Part shown: one piece after another, positions 1-6,589 of the stretch
Layout of the letters: each line of letters starts with the position of its first letter
Position numbering within the stretch: the first letter of the stretch is position 1
Assembly (NCBI GenBank): GCA_005883625.1
Contig: VBDU01000061.1
Location: 1-33,671, forward strand
DNA length: 33,671 nt
From: Chloroflexota bacterium
GTDB taxonomy: Bacteria; Chloroflexota; Limnocylindria; P2-11E
Direction of reading: 5' to 3'
Notes under the pieces: model-generated
What the model was told of the DNA's origin: nothing
What the model saw: the letters and a program-made list of their open reading frames with translations, nothing else
Database searches by the model: none
Translations under genes and position numbers: made by a program

Positions 1-561
1 ATCGCGCTTCGCCGGTTCGCGCGTCAGGCGATAGGCGATCGGCTCGAACTGGAACGCGAGGTCGTAGCCGAACGCGCCGTACAGGCCGAGGGGACCGTCC
101 TCGGCGCTGTAGAAGAGGTCGACGAGCGCGCGCACGATCGTGAAGACGGAGCGCTGCTTCGAGCGATCTTCCTCGGCGAACCGCTCGCGAGGCGGCGCGA
201 TGGTGCCGCTCACCCGGTCGGCGGCGGCGTCGAGTCCCGCGAGCGCGTCGAGATGGGCGAGGCGTGTGGCGACCGCCGGGAGGAGCACGCGACCGCGGTC
301 GTTGAGCGCGTCGATCGCGAAGTCGCGCTCCCGTGCGACGAGCTGCAGCGGCGGGTCGACGAAGCCGATGTCCCACCGTGTGTACCGCCCCGGGTACTCG
401 TAGCTGGACGCGAGGAGGACCCCGCGGTGCTGGTCGAGCGCGGCGAGGACCGGATCGATCGCGCCCGCGACGGGCACGGCCGTGGTCTCCCGGCGTACCG
501 CGATGCCGCCGCGCGTGCGGTATTCGAGGATCTGCCGCTCCGGCCCTGCGATCAGCGTCAT
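1..561 (-). CDS. trpE: Anthranilate synthase component I, N-terminal part (TrpE, TrpEG-fusion type), runs off left edge
   Basis: I translated the minus strand from the ATG at 561; the frame stays open for 187 codons to position 1. The enzyme converts chorismate and ammonia/glutamine to anthranilate, the first step of tryptophan synthesis. Seen: the segments SSYEYPGRYTRWDIGFVDPP (about residues 52-71) and DLFYSAEDGPLGLYGAFGYD (about 148-167), which I know from the long TrpE(G) family in which the TrpE and glutamine-amidotransferase domains are fused. The catalytic chorismate-binding domain lies outside the window, so the fusion is inferred from the type of N-terminus. A GGAGG lies 8 nt before the ATG. 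A T-box leader sits directly upstream, so control by uncharged tRNA-Trp is expected. Nothing looks broken in the visible part. Confidence 0.9.
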   Translation of the reverse strand, partial: MTLIAGPERQILEYRTRGGIAVRRETTAVPVAGAIDPVLAALDQHRGVLLASSYEYPGRYTRWDIGFVDPPLQLVARERDFAIDALNDRGRVLLPAVATRLAHLDALAGLDAAADRVSGTIAPPRERFAEEDRSKQRSVFTIVRALVDLFYSAEDGPLGLYGAFGYDLAFQFEPIAYRLTREPAKRD

Positions 562-586
562 GGCACCCGCCTCCAAGAAATCGAAC

Positions 587-614
587 GCCCTCGCCCGATT
601 CTCGGGACGAGGGC
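587..614 (-). terminator. T-box-associated terminator hairpin before trpE
   Basis: The minus strand reads GCCCTCG-T-CCCG-AGAAT-CGGG-CGAGGGC, a stem of 7 plus 4 bp with one bulged T, followed by a modest T-rich run (GTTCGATTTCTT) just before the trpE Shine-Dalgarno. Its 5' side overlaps the end of the T-box motif, as expected for mutually exclusive terminator and antiterminator folds. Weak U content leaves translational control possible as well. Confidence 0.8.
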
Positions 615-840
615 TCGTGGTGCCACCCGATCTCGGCCCGCCGTCGCCGGCGGACCCTCAGCCTCCGCGATCACGGAGCGCCCGTTGGTAACGGTGGGCT
701 GCCGGGCGCCCCTCATGCGGTCCGCTTCGGGGCGCCGTCTCGCGGGACCCATTCCCGCAGTCTCGCCGTCCCGGGCTCTCACCTGGCCCCGGTTCTCTTC
801 ACGGCTCCGGCCGCGGTACTCGCTCCCGCTCGAGCGACGC
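587..840 (-). promoter_or_regulatory. T-box riboswitch leader of trpE, tryptophan specifier
   Basis: The minus-strand leader carries the elements of a canonical T-box. Stem I starts near 838. The specifier loop has an AGTA S-turn (820-817) facing GAA (754-752), followed at once by TGG (751-749), the Trp codon; stems CCGCGG/CTGCGG and CGGGA/TCCCG close it on either side. Distal Stem I has AAGAGA (about 799-794) and GGTGAGAGCC (783-774). A Stem II with GAA/ATGA internal loop lies at about 735-706, and Stem III is a 9-bp hairpin with a GCGA loop (656-635). The T-box sequence GGGTGGCACCACGAG is at 628-614. The base after TGG in the T-box is C, which pairs with G73, the usual discriminator of bacterial tRNA-Trp. 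Uncharged tRNA-Trp should favour the antiterminator and trpE expression. Confidence 0.93.
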
Positions 841-897
841 TCGCCAAATGCTCGCATTCCCGACACGCCACCGCAAGTGGACGCAAGGCGGCGCCGC

Positions 898-909
898 TAG
901 ATTGGTCGC
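898..909 (+). promoter_or_regulatory. Probable -10 box of a leaderless promoter
   Basis: TAGATT at 898-903 is followed by exactly 6 nt and then the GTG start at 910, so transcription would begin at the start codon. No Shine-Dalgarno is present and no good -35 is seen. The same layout recurs at other operon starts in the window. Confidence 0.5.
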
Positions 910-1377
910 GTGAGGAGCATCCGCGCCAGAGGGCGCCCAGCGGGGCCGATGGCCGTCCGCTCGACCCTGCCGTCGCACTCGCCGGCCGAGATCCGCGAGA
1001 TCCTCCGCGGTCTTCCGACGGCGACCGGCTACACGGTCACGGTGAAGCCCCTGCGTTACCGGACGGCGCCGCACCTCCAGGCCTTCACGTGGTGGGACCA
1101 CCCCGAGATCGTGCTCCAGGTGCCCGAGCCCTTCCGCCCGTTCCGCGAGCTCGTCGACCTGGGGAGCGAAGGCACGCCGCTCGTGCTCTTCCGCACCCGG
1201 CGTGAGGTCATCCGTTTCCTCTACCTTCACGAGTTCTGCCATTGGTGGCTGTACCTGACGCACGGCTGGGGCTCGGCCGCCGAGATCGCATGCGACCGCT
1301 ACGCCTTCGCGAACTACCGGCGGCGCGGCCCGGTGCGTCCACCGGCGTCGCGGACGCGCGGAGACCGCGCCGCCTAA
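910..1377 (+). CDS. Small HExxH metalloprotease-like protein
   Basis: A 155-aa protein of unknown specific function. Seen: LHEFCHWW, an HExxH zinc motif at about residues 107-111, followed 14-16 residues later by AEIACDRYA, whose Glu/Asp could supply the third zinc ligand. This pattern is typical of small predicted zinc peptidases. There is no signal peptide or membrane segment, so a cytoplasmic location is likely. The GTG at 910 fits a leaderless promoter (TAGATT 6 nt upstream); an ATG at 949 (residue 14) is the alternative start. It diverges from the trpE leader and converges with the DUF1992 gene, the two stop codons overlapping in CTAA. The family is not recognised beyond the zinc motif, and no substrate can be proposed. 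Confidence 0.6.
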   Translation: MRSIRARGRPAGPMAVRSTLPSHSPAEIREILRGLPTATGYTVTVKPLRYRTAPHLQAFTWWDHPEIVLQVPEPFRPFRELVDLGSEGTPLVLFRTRREVIRFLYLHEFCHWWLYLTHGWGSAAEIACDRYAFANYRRRGPVRPPASRTRGDRAA

Positions 1378-1790
1378 GAGCGGGCAAGCTCCTGGAGTCG
1401 TTCGAGGGACGGCTGGGGAAGCTGCAGCGCCGGCACGACCATGAGGTTGTGACGGGCCACGAGCGCCTTCAGCTCGCCGATCGCACCTTCGAGCTCTCCC
1501 CGTACGCGCTCGTCCACCGCACGCGTCGCCTCGCGCTCGCCGAGGATGCGCTCCCCGGGCAGCCGGCGCAGGCGGGCGTCGCGGCCCGCGAGCCAGGCGT
1601 GGTGCGCGCGCAGCCGCGTCACCAACCGCGCGCGCTCCTCCGCGATCTCGCGGCGCAGGTCGGCCCAGGGCGGAGACGCGCCCGCTGTCCGCATGACGTG
1701 ACGCGCCGCCCAGGCGTCGCCGGCGTCGTCGTCGGGGTCGGGCGGCAGTGGCGAGCCCTCGCCCGGCAAGCCGGAAAGCTCGCCGGCCAC
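1374..1790 (-). CDS. DUF1992 (DnaJC28-like conserved domain) protein
   Basis: The 138-aa product has the DUF1992 pattern: LPGEGSPLP near the N-terminus, an acidic PDDDAGDAW stretch, PPWADLRREI (about residues 40-49), a long charged helix, then ELKALVARHNLMVVPALQLP near the end. The molecular role of this domain is unknown; eukaryotic relatives are J-domain-associated. The first standard start is GTG at 1790, but family members usually have 10-15 more residues before LPGxG, and the frame stays open upstream (codons reading KRLHELHVAGEL). A CTG at 1832, formed at the edge of a GC-rich repeat and overlapping a TGA as CTGA, could be the true start. It lies downstream of, and on the same strand as, the DUF4395 gene. 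Confidence 0.75.
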   Translation of the reverse strand: MAGELSGLPGEGSPLPPDPDDDAGDAWAARHVMRTAGASPPWADLRREIAEERARLVTRLRAHHAWLAGRDARLRRLPGERILGEREATRAVDERVRGELEGAIGELKALVARHNLMVVPALQLPQPSLERLQELARS

Positions 1791-1829
1791 ATGGAGCTCG
1801 TGGAGACGCTTCTGCCCAGTCTCTCGCCT

Positions 1830-1866
1830 CAGGGGTAGGGGCCCCTGTCGGCGAGCGAAGCGAGCG
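1830..1866. repeat. GC-rich palindromic repeat, copy 1 (pairs with 13734-13763)
   Basis: CAGGGGTAGGGGCCCCTG (1830-1847), followed by a GCGAAGCG-containing segment, matches CAGGGGCAGGGGCCCCTG plus GCGAAGCG at 13734-13763 with one mismatch in the 18-nt core. It lies between the DUF4395 stop and the DUF1992 gene. A short interspersed repeat is the likely nature; no function is visible. Confidence 0.55.
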
Positions 1867-1887
1867 TGCGAGGAGACATGCTTCGCA

Positions 1888-2583
1888 TCAGGCGATACGC
1901 GCGGTGACGATGCCGCCGGGCGCGACCGCCACGGCCGTGGGGACGAGCGCGATGCCGTACTTGCGGGCGAGCTCGGGTCGTTTCGCGACGTCCACGGTCA
2001 CGACCTCGCGGCCCTGCGAGCGGAGCTTGTCCTCGAGCGTACGGCAGTCGGTGCAGAGCGGATGCGTGAACTGGACGACGATCTCGCCCCGTGGCGCCGC
2101 GCCGAAGTCCGCGAGATCGACGCGCGCGAGCGGTCCGGGACGGATGCCGCGGAGCCGGGCGGCGACGCGGTACATCTCGCAGCCCGCGCACAGACCCGTC
2201 GCGGCGGCGAGCGCCGCGAGCGCGGCGACGATCCCCGCGAGCACGGCCCCGACGGCGGCCAGGCCGATGACGTACGCGACGGTCGACGCCGTGAGGAAGA
2301 TCGCCCCGACGAGATTGGCGAAGCGCGGCGGTCGTGAGTCCTCGATCGGACCCTCGCCGATGCGCGGCTGCAGGACCTCGAAGTAGAAGAGGCACGAGAG
2401 GCAGAAGCGCCGGCCGAGGGTGAGGCCGATCCAGAGCTGCGCAGCCTGCAGTGCGACGAAGATCGGCGAGCCCGTGAAGAGCGTGGCGAGCGCAAGCAGC
2501 GCGACGACGGTCTGGTTCACGCGCGGCGCGCGGGAATCGATGACGTCGGTGTCGCGGTAGGGGTCCGCCCGGCGCGCGATCAC
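1888..2583 (-). CDS. DUF4395 membrane protein with C-terminal thioredoxin-like domain
   Basis: The 231-aa product starts with the DUF4395 signature (DSRAPRVNQTVVALLAL, about residues 16-32), has three or four hydrophobic segments (about 25-57 and 90-131), the motifs CLSC (61-64) and CAGC (132-135), and ends in a thioredoxin-like domain: a beta strand (EIVVQFTHP), the redox-type motif CTDC (177-180) and VPT at 214-216 supplying the cis-proline position. It is probably a membrane thiol-redox protein; which side the CTDC faces is not clear. The GTG at 2583 overlaps the TGA of the ATP-grasp gene (GTGA), so the two are translationally coupled and likely act together. Partner substrates are unknown. 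Confidence 0.8.
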   Translation of the reverse strand: MIARRADPYRDTDVIDSRAPRVNQTVVALLALATLFTGSPIFVALQAAQLWIGLTLGRRFCLSCLFYFEVLQPRIGEGPIEDSRPPRFANLVGAIFLTASTVAYVIGLAAVGAVLAGIVAALAALAAATGLCAGCEMYRVAARLRGIRPGPLARVDLADFGAAPRGEIVVQFTHPLCTDCRTLEDKLRSQGREVVTVDVAKRPELARKYGIALVPTAVAVAPGGIVTARIA

Positions 2584-3566
2584 GTCGCTGCCACGAGCTC
2601 GCTCGCCCGGGCGCGGGCACCGAGCCAGCGCGCGAAGCGCTCATGCGGATCGAAGCCGACGAGCGTCTCGGCATCCGTCACGAAGTTCGAGAGCGCGTTG
2701 ATGTCGTACACGTAGGGCAGGCCGTCGCGCGCCGCGACGAGATACTCGACCCCGCCGACGTCGAGCCTGCCCGCGCGGCCGATACGCAGCACGGCGTCGA
2801 CCATGTCCGCCGGAGCGTCGAAGGCATCGATCCGCAGCGGCCGTTTCGCGTCGCTGACGCAGTTGTCGAACGCTGCGGGGGACCCTGTCGCCCGCACTTG
2901 AGGGGGCGCAGACCCCTCAATGCAGATGTCCGCCGGGCACAGGTTGAAGTCCTGCCGGCTTGGATTCGTGATGCGGATCGCGTAAAGGTATTCGCCGTCG
3001 AGGAATTCGACCCGCGCGATCGCGCCGTCGGCCGTCTCGAGGTATTCCTGGACGAGCCCCGTGCCATCGGGCCCCAGATCGAGGTCGGTCGCTGTCGCGA
3101 GGTCGGCCGGCGTGTCGAACCGGCGCATGAGGGCTCCCGACCCGCCGACGTTCGGCTTGACGATCACCGGGAAGCGCAGCCCGCGGGCGGCCTCCGCGGC
3201 GCGCGAGGGATCGGTCAATCGCGCCCCCCGCGGCGCGGGGATCCCGAGCCGCGCGAGGAGCCGCAGCTGCTCCCACTTCGACGTCTCGAGACGGAAGGCG
3301 TCGCTCCCGTTCACGACGGGAACGCCGCGGCGCTCGAGGAACGGAAGGAACTCATGTGCGAAGCCGATCGCGCCCGCATGCTCGCGCAGATAGCTCGACG
3401 GCGAGACCTTGTTGAGAGCGAGCGACCACTCGGGGGCGGGGCCGTCCGCGTCGAACGAGGCGTCGGCGGCGAAGCAGCGCGCGTACGGGATCGCCTCCCG
3501 ATCGAGCGCCGCGAACAGCGGCGCCAGCCAGCTGTCGTTCTCGTAGATCACGCCGATCGGTCTCAT
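2580..3566 (-). CDS. ATP-grasp ligase (RimK / D-Ala-D-Ala ligase-like)
   Basis: A 328-aa ATP-grasp protein, expected to join a carboxylate to an amine or thiol through an acyl-phosphate. Seen: the nucleotide-binding strand FPVIVKPNVGGSGALMRRF (about residues 132-150), VQEYLETADGAIARVEFLDG (about 172-191), and the metal-binding end VYDINALSNFV near residue 295, where the Asp and Asn coordinate magnesium in the fold. I chose ATG 3566 rather than TTG 3569 because GGGAGG lies 5 nt before it. The gene heads a GTGA-coupled pair with the DUF4395-thioredoxin gene and diverges from the cNMP-PqqD-M50 gene across a perfect inverted repeat. Odd: an 8-bp-stem palindrome lies inside the frame and encodes residues 216-223 (IEGSAPPQ). 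The substrate is unknown; peptide ligase is one option given the neighbouring peptide gene. Confidence 0.8.
   Translation of the reverse strand: MRPIGVIYENDSWLAPLFAALDREAIPYARCFAADASFDADGPAPEWSLALNKVSPSSYLREHAGAIGFAHEFLPFLERRGVPVVNGSDAFRLETSKWEQLRLLARLGIPAPRGARLTDPSRAAEAARGLRFPVIVKPNVGGSGALMRRFDTPADLATATDLDLGPDGTGLVQEYLETADGAIARVEFLDGEYLYAIRITNPSRQDFNLCPADICIEGSAPPQVRATGSPAAFDNCVSDAKRPLRIDAFDAPADMVDAVLRIGRAGRLDVGGVEYLVAARDGLPYVYDINALSNFVTDAETLVGFDPHERFARWLGARARASELVAAT
2898..2920. repeat. Palindrome inside the ATP-grasp reading frame
   Basis: TTGAGGGG-GCGCAGA-CCCCTCAA is a perfect 8-bp inverted repeat with a 7-nt loop. On the minus strand its core (GGGGTCTGCGCCCCC) resembles the intergenic hairpins at 13626 (GGGGGCTCCGCCCCC) and 21821 (GGGGGCTCTGCCCCC). 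It is read through in frame as part of the ATP-grasp protein. Confidence 0.6.
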
Positions 3567-3582
3567 CAAAGCCTCCCCGGGA

Positions 3583-3609
3583 GAATTCCGAGTGTACCGC
3601 TCGGAATTC
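3583..3609. promoter_or_regulatory. Operator-like perfect inverted repeat between divergent genes
   Basis: GAATTCCGAG-N7-CTCGGAATTC is a perfect 10-bp inverted repeat between the ATP-grasp start (3566, minus) and the cNMP-PqqD-M50 start (3630, plus). It lies where the plus-strand -35 would be, and its loop contains TACACT on the minus strand, a plausible -10 for the ATP-grasp operon. One dimeric regulator could therefore control both directions. No regulator gene is adjacent. Confidence 0.65.
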
Positions 3610-3617
3610 GCTCCCGC

Positions 3618-3629
3618 TAGGCTCGGCGC
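3618..3629 (+). promoter_or_regulatory. Probable -10 box of a leaderless promoter
   Basis: TAGGCT at 3618-3623 is followed by exactly 6 nt and then ATG at 3630, so the A of ATG would be the first transcribed base. There is no Shine-Dalgarno. The inverted repeat at 3583-3609 lies just upstream. Confidence 0.55.
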
Positions 3630-5570
3630 ATGCCAGAGGCACTCGATTTCGGGCCTTTCCTCCTGCTGAATGACGAGGCACGCGCGCGCCTCCGCGCTGC
3701 CACGACGCGGGTCCGATTCGCGCCCGGCGACAAGCTCGTCCGCGAGGACGAGCCCGCGGACGCGGCCTACGCGCTCGCCACGGGCCGCGTGCGAGTGCTG
3801 GCGGGGCAGGACCTGCGCACCCTCGCCACGCTGAGCGCCCCCGTCCTCGTGGGCGAGCTCGCGGTCCTGTCGGGCGAGCCGCGCACCGCCACCGTCGTGG
3901 CGACCGCCATGTGCACCGGCGTACGGATCCCCGCCGAAGCGCTCCGGTCTGCGCTCGCGGAGGACGCGGCGTTCGCCGCCGAGCTCGAGGAGTTCGCGCG
4001 CTTGCGCCTCGGCATGAACTTCCTTCGGCTCTCGAGCCCGTTCGCCGACCTCCCCTCGCGCTCGCTCGACGAGCTCGCGGCCAACCTGCGCCCGGTCCGC
4101 TTCGCGCCCGGCGAGGTCCTCCTCCGTGAAGGCGAGCGCGGCGACGACGCGTTCCTCATCCGCGTCGGACAGGTCGAGGTCGTGCGCGGCGAAGGCGCCC
4201 AGCAGCGCGCGCTCAGCACGCTCGGCCCCGGCTCGTTCGTCGGCGAGGTCTCAGCGCTCACCGGCGGCCCGCGGACGGCGACGGTGCGGGCGAAGACCGC
4301 CGTGCAGGCCTTCCGGCTGCCCGGCGAGGACGTGCGCCCGGTCGTGCGGAAGCACCGGCTGCTCGTCGGGAGGCTTGAGACGTCGATGCAGGCGCGCCAC
4401 GCGCCGCGCCGCGTCGGGTCGGCGACCGTGGAGGCGGCGCCCGACGGGGCCCGTGCCGTGATCCTCCGCGACGCGAACGCCGGTACGTACCTGCGGCTGA
4501 CGCACGAGGCGCTCGCGATCTACGAGGATCTCAACGGCGAGCGCACCCTCCGCGACCTCGCGATGCGCCACTTCTCGCGGACCGGGGCCCTCGATCCGCA
4601 GGCGGTCTTCTCGACCGTCGCGACGCTCCAATCCGCCGGCCTGGTATCGGCTCCGCGGATCGCCGAGGCGCCCGACAGCCGGCTCGTCCGCGCCGCCGAC
4701 CTGGTGCTCGCTCCGCGCGCCGAGCTGCCCGACGCCGACCCGCTCGCGACACGCCTCCACCGGCTTTTCGGCTGGTGCTTCACACCCATCGGTGCCGCCG
4801 TCGCCGTCGGCCTGGGCATCGCGGGCCTCGCGGCGCTCTCGAGCGTGTTCCGGGAAGCATCGCCGGCCGACTTCGGGCTTGGCGGCGTGGTCGTCGCCTT
4901 CGTCGGCCTATTCATGGCGGGCCTTGGCCACGAGACCGCGCACGCGCTCGCGACGAAGGCCGAGGGCCGGCGCGTCGGCCGCGCCGGGATCGGGCTCCTC
5001 TGGTTCACCCCTGTCATCTACGTCGATACATCGGACGCCTGGCTCATCGACCGGCGGCACCGCGCCGTGGTCAACGCCGCAGGGCCGCTGTTCAACTTCG
5101 CACTGGCCGGCGTCCTCGGCCTCGTCGCCGCGTTCACGACCGCTCGCGTCCAGGACCTCGCGATCTGGCTCGCGGTGACGAATCTCGTCAGCATCGTCTT
5201 CAACCTGTCCCCGCTCCTCGAATTCGACGGCTACTACGTGCTCTCAGATCTCGCGAACGTCAACGCCCTGCGACGGAAGGCCCTGCGCTTCGTCTTCCGC
5301 GATCTCATCGCGCGGCCACGTCCCCCGCGCACGCGGCTCGAGGCCGGCTTTCTTATCTACTCGGCAGCGGCGCTCTTGTACGTCCTCGCGGTGAGCGTGC
5401 TCGTCCTCACGGGCGTGCCGCGCCTCTTGAACGGGATCCTCGAGGGCCGCGTGGACGAGCCGGTGCGCGGCTTCATCGGGCTGGTGGTGGCCCTCGGGCT
5501 CGCGGCGTTCACGGTCGGGCCTTTCCTCGGCGAGGTGCGCGCCGCGCGCACCGATGAGCCGGGCGCCTAG
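3630..5570 (+). CDS. Cyclic-nucleotide-binding (x2), PqqD-like, M50-type membrane metalloprotease fusion
   Basis: A 646-aa multidomain protein. Domains in order: cNMP-binding domain 1 (about 25-115, with GELAVLSGEPRTATV), cNMP-binding domain 2 (about 155-240, with GEVSALTGGPRTATV; both keep the phosphate-cassette GE...R.A pattern), a PqqD-like domain (about 262-340, TYLRLTHEALAIYEDLNGERT), then a polytopic domain with GLGHETAHAL (HExxH at 434-438) and LLEFDGYY (about 529-536). The last two are the active-site pair of M50 site-2-type proteases, specifically the 'peptide zinc metalloprotease' group. PqqD-like domains bind RiPP leader peptides in known systems. I infer a membrane protease or export-maturation factor gated by a cyclic nucleotide and acting on a leader peptide. 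The stop overlaps the stop of the convergent 83-aa NHLP-like peptide gene (CTAG), a strong candidate substrate. Confidence 0.82.
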   Translation: MPEALDFGPFLLLNDEARARLRAATTRVRFAPGDKLVREDEPADAAYALATGRVRVLAGQDLRTLATLSAPVLVGELAVLSGEPRTATVVATAMCTGVRIPAEALRSALAEDAAFAAELEEFARLRLGMNFLRLSSPFADLPSRSLDELAANLRPVRFAPGEVLLREGERGDDAFLIRVGQVEVVRGEGAQQRALSTLGPGSFVGEVSALTGGPRTATVRAKTAVQAFRLPGEDVRPVVRKHRLLVGRLETSMQARHAPRRVGSATVEAAPDGARAVILRDANAGTYLRLTHEALAIYEDLNGERTLRDLAMRHFSRTGALDPQAVFSTVATLQSAGLVSAPRIAEAPDSRLVRAADLVLAPRAELPDADPLATRLHRLFGWCFTPIGAAVAVGLGIAGLAALSSVFREASPADFGLGGVVVAFVGLFMAGLGHETAHALATKAEGRRVGRAGIGLLWFTPVIYVDTSDAWLIDRRHRAVVNAAGPLFNFALAGVLGLVAAFTTARVQDLAIWLAVTNLVSIVFNLSPLLEFDGYYVLSDLANVNALRRKALRFVFRDLIARPRPPRTRLEAGFLIYSAAALLYVLAVSVLVLTGVPRLLNGILEGRVDEPVRGFIGLVVALGLAAFTVGPFLGEVRAARTDEPGA

Positions 5571-5818
5571 GGCCGGCGCGTCTCCGACGGCATCCGGGGG
5601 CTCGAGCTCTTCGGGTTCAAGGCCGCGGACAGGTCCGTCTTCGACATCCGCTCCTCGAGGCGCTCGGCCTTGGCCGTCCCGGTCGCGAACGCGGCGCGCT
5701 CCTCCTGTGTGAGGTCGTACCCGTCGAGGGCGGCCGTGGGATCGGCGGCCAGGTGATCGCGGAACGAGGCATCGTTCATCGCACGCTCGAGGACGGCGTT
5801 CAGCGCGTCGGCGCTCAC
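5567..5818 (-). CDS. NHLP-clan (Os1348-like) small peptide, possible RiPP precursor
   Basis: An 83-aa peptide. The first 45 residues resemble nitrile-hydratase-leader-type (NHLP/Os1348) sequences: VLERAMNDASFRDHLAADP, then AALDGYDLTQEERAAF, where the 'ADPxxALxGYDLTxEERAA' pattern is characteristic. A linker AERLEERMSKTDL follows, then a Ser/Pro-rich tail NPKSSSPRMPSETRRP that would be the core if this is a precursor. The tail has no Cys, so a lanthipeptide or cyclodehydrated-Cys product is unlikely; Ser, Thr and Glu remain possible sites. The GTG at 5818 overlaps the thpR stop (GTGA) and has GGGAG 5 nt upstream. The gene converges on the PqqD-M50 gene with overlapping stops. It may instead be a standalone NHLP-like protein that is not processed. 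Confidence 0.7.
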   Translation of the reverse strand: MSADALNAVLERAMNDASFRDHLAADPTAALDGYDLTQEERAAFATGTAKAERLEERMSKTDLSAALNPKSSSPRMPSETRRP

Positions 5819-6387
5819 TGTCGCTCCCTTGCCGCTGTCAGCGGGCACGTCGCGCGGGCAGTGTATCGCGGGCCTTTCGGCGAAAGGACACTCTCGAACA
5901 GGGTGATAGCGCCTACGTCGAACGCGATCGGCGCGATGTGCAGCCCCTCGACCGCGGCCGCGACCGTCCGGGCTTCGGGGAGGCTGGCGTCCTCGCGAAC
6001 GCGCGCCAGCGTGAGGTGCGGCGAGAGGGGGCGCTCGTCGAACCGCAGGCTCCTCGCGCGCAGCCCGGCGGCGACGCCGGCACCGACACGCCCGACGTCC
6101 TCGACGCCCTGACCGATACCGAGCCAGACCACGCGCGGACGACCCCGCTCCGGGAACCGCCCGGCGCGATCGAGCGCGATCCGGAAGGGCGTCACCTCGG
6201 CGGCGGCCCCCTTCGCCGCCGCTTCGGCGTCCGGGAGCCGTTCGTCCGGGGTCCAACCGAGGAACGCGAGCGTCAGATGCAGGTTCTCAGGGCGGACGCG
6301 CCGCAGTCCGGGGAGCACATCCGGAAGGATGGCGAATGCGCGGGCCGCCGCATCCTCCGGCAGAGGGATCGCGATGAACAGCCGCAC
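5815..6387 (-). CDS. thpR: RNA 2',3'-cyclic phosphodiesterase / 2'-5' RNA ligase (ThpR/LigT)
   Basis: A 190-aa member of the 2H phosphoesterase family, usual length. Both catalytic HxT motifs are present: HLTLAFLG (about residues 37-44) and HLTLARVR (about 125-132). Family members hydrolyse RNA 2',3'-cyclic phosphate ends in vitro; the physiological role is unsettled. The start is GTG 6387, with a TAGTCT box 9 nt upstream and no Shine-Dalgarno. Its stop overlaps the GTG of the NHLP-like peptide gene, so the two are on one mRNA; a functional link is not obvious. The roughly 200 bp upstream (6388-6589) contain no gene I can support. Confidence 0.88.
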   Translation of the reverse strand: MRLFIAIPLPEDAAARAFAILPDVLPGLRRVRPENLHLTLAFLGWTPDERLPDAEAAAKGAAAEVTPFRIALDRAGRFPERGRPRVVWLGIGQGVEDVGRVGAGVAAGLRARSLRFDERPLSPHLTLARVREDASLPEARTVAAAVEGLHIAPIAFDVGAITLFESVLSPKGPRYTARATCPLTAARERQ

Positions 6388-6402
6388 TGCGCCGCGAGAC
6401 TA
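6388..6402 (-). promoter_or_regulatory. Probable -10 box before thpR
   Basis: TAGTCT (6402-6397, minus) lies 9 nt before the GTG start of thpR and is preceded by C, giving the CTAGNNT form seen at other starts in the window. No -35 is evident. Confidence 0.45.
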
Positions 6403-6589
6403 GGCGCGCGGAGAGCGTCGAGCGCTCAGCGGGTGACACGGCGAGGGGGATCGCGCGCGCCCGAGGGTGGAGGGGCCCGCCCAGAACGACGGCGCAGCTG
6501 ATCCGGCAAGGGGCGGGAGGCGAACTCGGAAGCGCGCGACCCGCGAGCCGGGGCAGGACCCGCTGAGCGCGAGCTACACCAGCGCGCGC

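Noticed and set aside
735..760. Ultrashort Stem I with the TGG in a hairpin loop (GCGGGA-ATGGG-TCCCGC)
   Set aside because: The same bases fit better into a full-length canonical Stem I, with AGTA/GAA S-turn and intact distal loops, so the hairpin is probably a coincidental local fold.
140..1205. Overlapping plus-strand frames of 87, 215 and 290 codons
   Set aside because: They lie opposite trpE and its T-box leader. Their products are low-complexity Arg/Ala/Pro sequences, as expected for antisense frames in GC-rich DNA.
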